This document shows, in pieces, positions 1 through 9,620 of a stretch of DNA of 44,442 nt. Below the pieces are notes generated by a model, which was not told the DNA's origin, did not search any database, and saw nothing but the letters and a program-made list of their open reading frames with translations. The stretch is taken from positions 1-44,442 of the forward strand of contig MU624592.1 in the NCBI GenBank assembly GCA_025349905.2, given 5' to 3'. How positions within the stretch are numbered: the stretch's first letter is position 1; each line of letters starts with the position of its first letter. The stretch comes from Blastocladiella britannica (Eukaryota > Blastocladiomycota > Blastocladiomycetes > Blastocladiales > Blastocladiaceae). Position numbers and translations under genes: made by a program.

Positions 1-932
1 CTACTGTTAGGTGGCATGGGATGGAGGAGGCATGTGTGCGTTTCTTTCTTTCATTTCGTTTTCTCTCTGCAGATTGCTGGGCCAGTTTCCATTTTATTGT
101 TGCAACTGTGGCGACGGATCGAGTCATTGCTCCGGTTTGGTGGCCCTCGGGAACAACACGGGCACCTGGCATTACCACCGACACCCGTCCTTGCTGCTGC
201 TCTCTTACTTTGGCTTTGCTTGGTCCTTGTCCTCTGTCCTTGTTTTTGTTGCAATTGTTCTCTTTTGGTTTTTGGTTTTAGTTTTGGTTTTGTTTTGCAG
301 TTGTTGCTCGTCCCATCGATGCGTGCTGCTCTCTCCAGACTTTGAAAGGTTCGAACAGCAGTTGACTCACTCTTTCAAATGCCCTCACGCCGAGTCGATA
401 TGCTTGCTCCACACCTTTCCAGGACTTGGTTCAACAGCAACAACTTGGATATCGACAAACAACCAACAACATCTGCATCATTGACAAACGCATGGGGAAC
501 GAACCAGGCCAACTCCGCGTTGCTCGATCGTCTCCAACTTGGGCCATGCTTCGTTCCGTCATCCGTTCGTAACAACAAAATGGCCCAGTGGTCTGTTGAG
601 GGGGAAGGAAATCGGGGAGGGACGCGCTCACATGCCTTTTTTCATTTTCTCGAATCCCTTGTCATCTAGGAGGAACCAGTTCGGGGGAGGGGCGGAAACA
701 ATGCTGTGGTGGCTGGCAGTCGTTTTTGGGAACAAGTGTTTTGCTATCGCGGGCGACGTTTTTCACCACTTCACCGCCTGCCATCGTCGTCGTCGTCGCT
801 ACCGCTGACGGTGATGCCAAGTTGTTTCCATCCACAGCGCCCGGTGTTTCGCAAGTACACCACCAAATGTCTTTTTTCTTGAACAAGTCAATGCAAAAGT
901 ATATTTATACCACCTCTTTTTTTTATATTTGT
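1..932. other. No supported gene
   Basis: No frame in this stretch carries recognisable protein motifs, and the open frames overlap each other without consistent codon character. It has pyrimidine-rich tracts and lies downstream of the minus-strand XLF gene, so part of it is probably XLF 3' UTR. The left edge could hold the end of a gene outside the window, but I cannot support one. Confidence 0.5.
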
Positions 933-1033
933 TCATCTGCGGCCACGTCCCCTGCCACCACGCAGCCCAAAGCCACCCCTACTTGACGGCCCACGCACCG
1001 GTCCCAAAGACATGGTAAATGCTTGTTGTTGTT

Positions 1034-1064
<31 letters not shown>

Positions 1065-2347
1065 AGTCATCGCGGGAGGATCGGCGCTCGGAAGATCAAA
1101 AAGAACATGCGGCAGCAGCGCCGACTGGGACTGGGAATCTGGGATCAGCTCCAGGCGTATCATTTTGCTTCCTTGCAGTGGTGCCGGTGGTACTGGTGGC
1201 GCCAGTGGGGGAGGCGGTGGTGGTGGCGGCGGCGGTGGCGGTCTCATTCCAGTCTCGGCGTCATCGAATCGCCATGTTCGAGAATGGGGAGGTCGTAGAT
1301 CCAGCTCCCCGATCACTCCATGGTCAGTGCTGGCTCCTTGGCTCGAAAATATCGCAATTGGAAATGACTGGTGCATTCGAAGCTGCGACGAATCAATGGG
1401 GTCCGAGAGCAGCGGCGGTGGGTCGTCGTTTACTCCAGTTGTAGATGAGGTCGAGACCATGTCGCCCAAGCGGCGCCGTTTCCGCGTCGGAGCTCCCGCG
1501 GGAACAAGGGCGGCGCTGATCGTGCGAATTGGCGAGGTCCCGCGTGGCTCAATGGCGAGAGGTGGGGGTGGTTTTCTTGGCAGCGTCGCGGCGGTCACGA
1601 TCATCGGCTGTGAATCAGTCTGCTCGCGCAGTGGAGCAGCCGTACTGGCGTGCATGTGCTCAAACACGCTCGTCAGACAGAGTGCTGGCGGATGCGCTAT
1701 GATTCGGCATGGGTCCATTGAGCCATGAGATACCACAACTTGAAATGGATGTAAGTACCCAGCGCATCCACGAGATTCGCGTCAATCGCACTGCCACGGG
1801 CATCGCGCTGCTTGCTGTTGCGCATGAACGTTTGCATTTCCTGCGTGCGTGCCTCGCGTCGGTACTCGTCGAGCGCGTTGCGGAGCGCGTTATTCTCAGC
1901 CACGAGCGCGTGGTAACTGCCAAGCATCGGGCCCAGCACATCGCCACAAAGAAGGCGCGCGGCCACATCGGCAGCAAGCATCTCGCCGTGAAATTTCCAT
2001 GCAAATGCCGCCCGGTTGTTGCGGACCACAGCCATTGATAGCGTGCATCGAATCGGGTCGAACGTAAAGCTGGCGCGCTGACTGCCGTCGGCCCGCGGTA
2101 ATAGAAAGTTGACGATCGTGTGCGACACGCGATCTTCGGACAGGACCAGGTGCGGAATGCACTCGGTCTTGCGGTCCGTCAATGCTTTCAGCGAGTCGCA
2201 GCGGTCAATGTACGCCGTGCCGTCGGTGAGGTCCACTATATGCACAATGTGCCCGATCTCGAGAGCGGGCTGGATCCGCAGAATCATGCCTCGCCGTTGC
2301 TGTCCCCCGATCGCATCGTCTGCGGCGACCGGGCAGTGGTACCACAT
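933..2347 (-). CDS. NHEJ1: XLF/Nej1-family NHEJ factor, 450 aa, 2 exons
   Basis: Non-homologous end-joining factor that bridges DNA ends with XRCC4/DNA ligase IV in the nucleus. Coding exons run 2347-1759 and 1696-933; the 62-bp intron (GTACTT...ATAG) restores frame exactly. Residues 1-120 form a beta-rich head starting Met-Trp. Residues 115-165 hold the family signature: FAWKFH (compare FYWNFH in human XLF), a leucine-rich segment and then a coiled-coil stalk. The protein is longer than the roughly 300 aa of animal XLF because of a Pro-rich tail with two 10-12 Pro runs and an RGG-rich basic C-terminus. The usual basic Ku-binding tail is not obvious, though the end is strongly basic. The start at 2347 is chosen because family members carry Trp near the N-terminus. 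The gene starts only 10 bp after the stop of the upstream minus-strand gene. Confidence 0.72.
1036..1063. repeat. (GGC)n trinucleotide run
   Basis: A nearly pure GGC repeat, read as CCG/CCN proline codons on the minus strand in the XLF tail. A second, less pure GGT/GGC run lies at about 1205-1242 and encodes another polyproline block. Confidence 0.85.
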
Positions 2348-2357
2348 TTTAAATGTA

Positions 2358-4339
2358 TTAATACGGTTGGAACTGCGTGGAAATGGCAAAGAGAACCAGC
2401 ACCACCACCATCGACGGCGACGTGCTTCGTCGGAAATCTGTTTTCCACAACGACAGTCGCGGCCACTCCTCGGGCGCCAGTGCTGGCGATCCGTCCCTCT
2501 TGGGCGTTTTTCGCTGCTGCCGCTTCCACCGCCTTCGCTGTTGGTTCAGCCCCGCTGCCTTCCACGAGATGAACATGGAAAGTAAGGTCTGCGCGGCCAG
2601 GAACGACGCGCACACCGCAAGCAACAGCGCCACTTGCCCGTGCCACGGGTACGCGGCCTCGGGTCCTACCCAATCGACGACACTGTTCATGATCAGCGCC
2701 AGGCCCAGTGCTACAACCGTCGCGACACGCGAATGCGCGCATTGCTCTGTGCGCTGGATCTGCTCGCGCAGCAACTCGATCCAGGCAAGAACGCGACTGT
2801 CCAGGGCTTGGGGTGGGAGTAGGAGAGTTTGGCCGCCGCTGCGCGCGAGAGAAGGCAATGACGACATGGTGCCTGGCTTTGCGAGCGAGGGCAACGAGGA
2901 CGTGGTGCCTGGTTTTGCCGGAGCGCAAATCGACCGGGTCCAGTCGTACGTATGCCCAAGTGGAATCCCATGGCAGTAAGCGAAATACAAGTCCTCAATC
3001 ACACCTGATTCGCGCAAGAATAGGATAGCAAAGTTGAATGCTGCTGCGCGAGCAACAGAGGGTGCAGATGCGTCCGATTGCATCGTGAGCCATGTCACGG
3101 TCAGATCCTCGATAAACTGGCAGTTCCAAAGTAAGCAGTGAGGATTCGTATGTTGCAAAAATGAGTGAGGGTGGTACATCGCACTTTGTATCCAAAAAGC
3201 AGCCAAGTGTCATTTGTGCCATAGACAGTCCTTGCCATTTGCTCAATGATGAACACGATCATCCCAAGGAATGCGCGACTCAGCAGCATGATCCAGTACT
3301 GGTACGGGGCAAGAACAGGGTACGAAGTCACGGTGGACGTGATGGCCCCGGCAAATGCCTTGAAGGCCCAGATGACTGCAATGCTTTTCCAATTCATTTT
3401 TTAGTCCTTGTCTTTGCTATTCCAAGGGTATAGAGGTATGCGCACTCAGATACACGCCAAACAAAACGTCAAAGTTCCGAGTGAGCCACACGATCTTACC
3501 AGCGCGATTAAAGTAAATCGCTTGTCCAATATGGTAGACAATTGCCAACAGCACAAATGCGAGCATGACAAACGGAGCCCAGTTGATCCCAAGGAGCACA
3601 AGAGGCCAGCTCATTGAGCCAGGAAGTAAAATGAGGAAGCCCAGGATACTAGTCTTGTGCGTGATGTTCGTGGGATCATTGCGCAGGATCCGGGTCCGAA
3701 ACACGACTGGCGTGATTCCGAGCAGAAAGATATACCCTGCAATGGCTGCATCCAGAAGTTTGTCAGCGCTTGTGAAATGCAAACTCTGCAATGAAAAGTA
3801 CTCCAATAGGTTTGCATATGCTGAGGAGTGTCCCATCCATTCAAATATTGACGGCGATCGCTCACGGTAAAGTTGTTGCTGACCACGGACGTGTACCAGG
3901 CAAGATGCAAAAGCTGGGACACCATAGTCAGCTGGTAGAGGACCAACCAACCGGCTCCAAATGGGTCCAGCGCCCTCATCTTCTTTTTGGACACAACCGT
4001 GGATGTTGGTGGTTCACATGGCTCAGTTGCGATTTGGTCGAAATGGATCGAAGACTCGCCGCCAGCAAGTAATTGTGCCTTGTAGAACTGTGCAGATGTG
4101 CGCACGAGTGGGGGGTCGGATCCTTTCCAGATGCCGATATTGTACGCCAGCGCAAATGTTTGCTGCGTGTACACACCACGGAAGCTCCACAGGGCTACGA
4201 AGTAGATGAACATGTGTAGATCAGCGAGTCCAGGGTTGGTGGGCTCGATCACGCGCGCATACAGGGTGTATCCATAGCAGGCGATGGTGGATGCGGCGGT
4301 GACGGCGGCCAGCGTGCAGCATGACGTAAAGAATCCCAT
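2358..4339 (-). CDS. Polytopic membrane protein of unknown family, 587 aa, 4 exons
   Basis: I do not recognise the family. Exons 4339-3866, 3785-3454, 3383-3185 and 3116-2358 join with matching phases (introns of 80, 70 and 68 bp). The second intron is the least certain, because an alternative acceptor lies at 3376. About ten hydrophobic segments are visible: three in exon 1, three in exon 2, two in exon 3, and two near the C-terminus (about residues 430-500). A soluble Ser/Pro/Lys loop with a 12-residue tandem duplication (PAKPGT-SSLPSL type) precedes the last two. The C-terminus is Arg/Lys-rich. No transporter signature or catalytic motif is apparent. The stop codon lies 10 bp upstream of the XLF start, and the last 47 residues could instead belong to a 3' intron or UTR. 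It is divergent from the Zn2Cys6 gene. Confidence 0.6.
2853..2924. repeat. 36-bp tandem duplication
   Basis: Two imperfect copies of a 36-bp unit (GGCAA-GA-GAC-TGGTGCCTGG core) lie in tandem and in frame in exon 4 of the orphan membrane protein, duplicating 12 residues. Confidence 0.7.
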
Positions 4340-4548
4340 TGGGATTTTAGGTTGGGGGAATTTTCCAGCTGCGCCACGCCTTCTAATCCGTGCCGCTGTT
4401 GTTTGAGGTGGAGCCGCTGTGTTGAGCTTTCCCTTTCAACAGTCAAAAATCAGGCGCGTCGTCGCAGTTGGCAACCCGAAAAAAAGGCGAGAAGCAGACC
4501 CGAGTACTCGGCTCTCCGTATTCTTTTCAAATATAAAAAAAACAAACA
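4340..4548. promoter_or_regulatory. Divergent upstream region, membrane protein / Zn2Cys6 factor
   Basis: A 209-bp gap between two divergent start codons that must hold both promoters and 5' leaders. It is A-rich just before the plus-strand start. No specific site can be named with confidence. Confidence 0.35.
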
Positions 4549-7407
4549 ATGGACGGGTTCTCGTCGCTACGTCATCCCTTTGCGCTCGGTGCCGCAACCG
4601 CCGCATCAGTAACCGCCGCCGCCAGTGACCAGCATCAGCAACAGCAACAGTTGCCGCCGCCAACCTCGCCTATTGACCTCCACGCATTGGCCATCTCGCC
4701 CGACCACCACCAGTACCAACAGTACCAGCAGCAGCACCAGCCAAACGCTGCTCCCGTTCCGATGGGGCCATTCTCTGGACCGCCGCAACTATACGCTGCT
4801 CCTCAGGATCAGTCGTATTCGACTGGCGGGAGCTTTCCTCCGACGTCCACGTGGGGCATGCCGCAACAGCAGCCGAACCCCGTTACCACCACCACTACTA
4901 GCGCAAGCATCGCCACAGCCATGGCAACGTCTCTGCCCGCGTCCCCGCCAACTACCAGCGACACGAGCCTGGATTTGAATGGTGGTGCGCGGCTGTCCAA
5001 GGCCTGTGTGTCGTGCCAGCGCCGAAAGAAGCGCTGCGATGGAAAGCAGCCGTGCGATCGGTACAATCCTCTTCTATTTTTCAACACAGCTGCCCATCTG
5101 CCAAGACTTACCCCAATCATTGACAATAGATGCGTCTCGTTCAACCTGGAGTGCGTGTTTGTCGCCGAAAAGAAGCGCGGGCCGAAAAAGACTGGCCCCG
5201 CTCGCTCGCAGGCACAGTCCAACCCCGGATCCGCCGCCGATTCGCCCTCGCTCGCAACGCTGGCGCCTGGTGTTGCCGGCGCGCTCTCGGACTTCTCCGA
5301 ATTTCAGAGCAATGTGACCACAGACCAGGCGCATCACGCGGTGCTATCCCCACCGATTCAGATCCCGCCCACGGAGGCATCGCTCGACATGCCCGACGCG
5401 GATATGACTGGCAACTCGCGCAAGCGTGCGCGCCACGGCGCCAAGGCGAAAGGTAGTCCGCTGTACGTTGCCGACTCGGCCAGTGGCGCCATTGCCCCGC
5501 TCCATACCACCACCTCTTCCTCACGGGCGGGAGGATCTTCCGCGACCACTGGCCAGCCAGAGGCACATACGATGGTGGATGCTCGGAATGCAGCGTCGTC
5601 AGCTGCGGCACATGCTGCTGCGGCCACAGCGTCTGGTGCGACACTCACTGACCGTTCCCGGCGATCAACAACGCCGCCAGTGGCCTCGGTCGGCCCAGCG
5701 CCGCGACCGTACAAGTTCCCTGGCCAGGATATTTCCAACCCGGACGTGCGGCAGCGCGACTCGCCCAACGCCCATGTATCGGCGCAGCTCGCCCTCGCGC
5801 GGCTCGACGAGGTTGCCGCTGTTGCCCAGACTGGCAGGGGCACGGACGGCTGGCTGAATGTGCACCTGCAGACGTTCTTTGGTACGCTCATATGCGATTT
5901 GATTCATCATAGCGCACGAGTCAATGCTCACCAGATTGATGAAAAAAAAAAAAAACAGCCCACTTTTACCCGCTGGTGCCGGTGTTTACCGAGCAAGAGT
6001 TTCGCGCCGAGCTGGAGCAGGGCAAGATCCCGCCGTACCTTCTGTACGCGCTTTGCTCAGTCACGTCCCTCTTCCTCCTTGTTCCGGGCTCTGGCTCCTC
6101 CGTGCCCTCGCCATCGACAGAGCGTGCTTCAGGCGCGTCGGTCCGGCCCCGCGAGGCCGACGCATCAGCAAGCGACGCATCAGTCGACACGGCCGCCGCC
6201 GCTCCACGCCCTGATGCGCTTGCCGAGCGCGCTCACGTCCTTCTGATGCCCCGCATCACCCAGCTGGGCGGCATGCTTGGCATTCACGAGGTCATGACGC
6301 TGGGCCTGCTGGCCATGCAGTTTTACTTGTCCAACAACATGGCTGCCGCGTACATGATGGCGGCGCAGGCCGCACAGGCCATCACCAATATCTTGAACCG
6401 CGACCACCTTGTGGGCGGGATCAAGACGCCGGGCGTCGTTTCTGGCAAGTTTCCGTCTGCCGGTGCCGGTGGATCGAGCGAGGCCCTTCCCGCAGTGCAG
6501 CACTCGGACGAGATCATTTCGCGCGGATTCTGGGCCGCGTACGCACTCGACCGGCTCGCTGCAGTGCTCAACACGGCTGGCCCAGTTTGCGCGTCGCCGC
6601 AGCTGTCGCTCGAGGGCATTGAAGTGCTCCCGCCACAGCCAAGCTTCCCTCAGCCCCCTGGCGGCGCTCCGCTCAACATGTCGACCGCGCACTCTGGCTA
6701 TCTCGGTGCCATCACGCTGCTCTGCCGTATCGAAGTGTGGATTCGCGACGAGTGGCGGCGGCAACAGCGGCTTGCGCGGTCGCGCCCCGACGAGCCTCTG
6801 GGAGGTGTGACCCCCGGTGGACCCAGCTCGCCCCCGCCCTTGCTTGCAGGCTCAGCGGGATCCTTGGCTGCAATGGGAACTGCGTCGCCCATGCCCCTGC
6901 AGGGCGTGTCATCGATGGGGGACACGCTCTTGTCCCTGCACCGAGCGGCGCGGGCGTGGCGTGAAGCGGCTCCGGGCTGGCACGCAATCGACGTGGCGGA
7001 TGCGGCATGGGCGTCGCGGATCATCAACCAGGTACCGCGCGAGGGTGCGTTCTGGTGGCTGTTTGGGAACTGGGTGTTCCTCAATGCCGCGATGTACGTC
7101 GAGACGTGTCCGCGCGAGCGCTGGCACATGGTGCGCATCGTCACGTCCGTGGCACCCGTGCACTCTTCGCCGCCACTGTCGTGGATCATGCGCGTGGTGG
7201 CCGAGTTTGCACTCTCCCTCATCACGGACGGCCACGTGGCGCCGGCACCTGTGTGCACTTGCACGGCCATGACCCGCGAACCGGATGCCCTTGCTGGCGG
7301 TAATGTCGAGCGGGAGTACCCGTCCATTGAGGCCGTCATTTCATGGTTTGAAGGAGCCATTATGCGCGTCCGTCGTGATTTCTGGGTGGTTGCTGATGAT
7401 TTGTGCG

Positions 7408-7464
<57 letters not shown>

Positions 7465-8594
7465 CGATTGTTCCCTCACACCCTCCCTGATTATTGGAAA
7501 GGCTGCGTATCGAGGCCATTGTCAAGCAATTGCGCACCATCGCCGCAAGTCGCAGCCCTGTCCCCAAGTCCACTCGGTCACAGGCAGCAACAGCAACACC
7601 ATCAGCAGTGGCAAGCCCACAACCCATTCCGCAGCCCGTCCCGCAAGGGTACAAGCCCTCGCCGCCGGTCTATTCATATGCCACGAGCAGCACCCCGTCG
7701 GCCCACATGTCCACGTCGCCATTTGATGGCATGATTGGATACAATGGTGCCCATGTGCCGCCGCAGATGCCCATGGCGGCGCCCATGAGTCACCCGTACT
7801 ATGCAGCGCCGCCGCCTGGTCCGCAGCTGATCTCGGGCTTTGCTCCGCCTCTCCCACCGCCACCACCCATGGCGGGGGGCGCCGAAACGCTTCACTTTGG
7901 CGGCATCTCGCTTCCAGCCGCGTTCCAGTCGTACGCTGCGCGACCCGACGTCAAGGATCTTCTCCGCGGGGCCGGCGGGGCTGGGGCACTGGACGTGTTG
8001 CAGAGCTTGCTGCAGCAATCGCAACCGCCGCAGCACCAGCAACAACACCATCAACAGCAGCATCAACAACATCAACAACAGCAGCACGTGATGCACGGTA
8101 TTGCGCCGGGTCAAGGAGGCTATTCCGAAACGCCATTTATGCCCGCAATGGGCATGCAAGCGTACCCGCAACAGCATCAGCAACAGCAACAGCATCCACA
8201 ACAACAGCAGCACTATCAAGTGTATCCGCAAGGTTCATACATGCCGCCTCCGCCACCCCCGCCTCCGCTCCCATACCCGGCCGCGTCGTCGGCATCCGCT
8301 TCCACTTCTTCCTCTCAGCACATGCCTCCAGCGAGCTCGTGGGGCTCGTCTCCCGGTGCGCACCTGGCGTACGGGCTCTCCAATCCGGCCGCGGTGGTTC
8401 CGGCACCGTTCCCAAACGAGTCGGCTTACCAGAGCATGCACGCGTCATCTACTCACGCCTCTTCCTCTCAGGCGCCACCGGGATCGCATGGCGGAGCAGC
8501 AACATCGTCGTCGTCCACCGCCACTGGACCTGCTGCCCCAGGGTCCGAGTTTGAGGCGATGCTCCAGAGCTTTGGTGGCAGCGGATCTCGTTGA
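4549..8594 (+). CDS. Zn2Cys6 binuclear-cluster transcription factor, 1266 aa, 4 exons
   Basis: Fungal zinc-cluster transcription regulator acting in the nucleus. Exons are 4549-5060, 5130-5881, 5959-7402 and 7502-8594, all phase-consistent. The DNA-binding cluster (about residues 153-181) has spacing C-x2-C-x6-C-x5-C-x2-C-x6-C, followed by a basic EKKRGPKK linker. Intron 1 falls between the fourth and fifth Cys. A middle homology region begins in exon 3 (HFYPLVPVF, EQEFRAEL) and continues through an alpha-helical stretch (GLLAMQFYLS, GFWAAYALDRLAA), as in PF04082 proteins. The N-terminus is Gln/Ser/Pro-rich, and exon 4 encodes a long low-complexity tail with Gln/His tracts (about 8030-8090 and 8155-8220) and a Pro8 run, typical of activation domains. 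The target genes are unknown. The third intron contains a 51-nt T run. Confidence 0.88.
7414..7464. repeat. 51-nt poly(T) tract inside an intron
   Basis: An uninterrupted T run inside intron 3 (7403-7501) of the zinc-cluster gene, upstream of the acceptor. It may act as an oversized polypyrimidine tract and may be length-variable or an assembly weak point. Confidence 0.9.
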
Positions 8595-8619
8595 CCAAAG
8601 ATCCAAAATTTCGTTTAAC

Positions 8620-8625
8620 AATAAA
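8620..8625 (+). terminator. Poly(A) signal AATAAA for the zinc-cluster gene
   Basis: A canonical AATAAA lies 26 bp after the TGA stop. It falls in the 36-bp gap between this stop and the convergent IFT22 stop, so the two 3' UTRs must overlap. Confidence 0.5.
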
Positions 8626-8630
8626 AATAT

Positions 8631-9136
8631 CTAAACCGCTTGTCCTCCAACTTCTGCTGCCGCAGCCGTCACCGCCGATCCAACCAGATCGCGCTCGTCC
8701 CGACCCCGCTGCTCGCCAGCCTCGCGCGCACACGCCGCCAGCCACGTGTCGAACTCGGCACGCATGCTCTCGGTATCGGCCGGATTGTCCAGCGACGACG
8801 ATACCACGACCGATCGGGCTAAGCGGCCGGCGAGTTTGGGACGCGCGCGAGACTGTGACGCGTTCTCTTGCTTATGCGCAAACACGAGCAGCTGGGTGTC
8901 GCGGAGGGTTGGGAAGGCGCTTGCACTTGAATGATTGGGTGCGTGAGAAGGATGAGTACGTGAAAGAGAGGGAAAGCACACCATTGCTCGAGCTGCTTTG
9001 GGTGCGAGGGATCGTCGGCGTTCATGATCAGGAGCAGGCCGTGGGCGTCGGGTGCGACTGCCGGCCAGTGCCCTGCATAACTGTTGATTCATTTCCGGTA
9101 GTGAGGATCACGCACAGATCCAAGAAAACATGTCAA

Positions 9137-9173
<37 letters not shown>

Positions 9174-9536
9174 GTCGTCTCCCGTCAAGTCCCTATTATA
9201 CATCAAATACGTCAAAAATGGTCAAAAATGAATTGAAAAGGATCATACCAAAGTTCCACATTAACCCGCCCAAGTCGCAGCGCAGTTGCTGGTGCTTTCA
9301 CGCGTGATAGGTCGCGCGTGAATTCCAGGATGCGCACATGCGGCGTTGGTGTGTAGGCACGGAGCATGTCTGGGCGTTCCATGGAAGCGAGGAAGTCTGA
9401 TTTTTTTATATGTATATGTGCAAAAGTTAACGACAGTTTCCCACGATCAGCAATTGATGGTATGGGACCCACTGGAAACAACCGATTTGCCGACCCGAGG
9501 TGGGCCGGCAACGAGGATCTTGATTGTGGTGGACAT
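8631..9536 (-). CDS. IFT22: Intraflagellar transport protein IFT22/RABL5, about 208 aa, 5 exons
   Basis: Small Rab-like GTPase of the IFT-B complex, needed for building cilia and flagella. Exons are 9536-9473, 9396-9249, 9192-9172, 9080-8982 and 8925-8631 (the last start could be 8919). The P-loop GPPRVGKS is at residues 11-18. It is followed by NFLAS, then YTPTPHVRILEF, the counterpart of YSPTQGVRILEF in animal RABL5. A 21-nt micro-exon supplies WDLTGDD, the switch II/G3 equivalent of WDCGGD. Exon 4 supplies HWPAV-PDAHG and MNADDPSHPKQLEQ, matching family NADIPSHRKEMEMW. Exon 5 supplies LRDTQLLVFAHK, as in LQDTQCMLIAHHK. Exon phases agree throughout. Presence of this gene implies a flagellated life stage. 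Confidence 0.85.
9140..9170. repeat. (TA)n microsatellite at an IFT22 splice donor
   Basis: About 15 TA units lie immediately after the GT donor of IFT22 intron 3 (9171-9081), so on the minus strand the intron starts G-TATATA. Length variation could influence splicing of the adjacent 21-nt micro-exon. Confidence 0.85.
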
Positions 9537-9620
9537 TTATTGCTTTTTGGGATTTGATGGGAAATGAAGACAGAAATACAAAGACTAACTCGGGGGGCAA
9601 TACTGAGCACGACCTTTTTT

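Noticed and set aside
1..669. Overlapping small open frames at the left edge
   Set aside because: No motif, no consistent frame and unusual codon content; treated as non-coding.
1012..1728. Plus-strand poly-Gly open frame
   Set aside because: It is the mirror of the XLF polyproline tail; splicing and phase support the minus strand.
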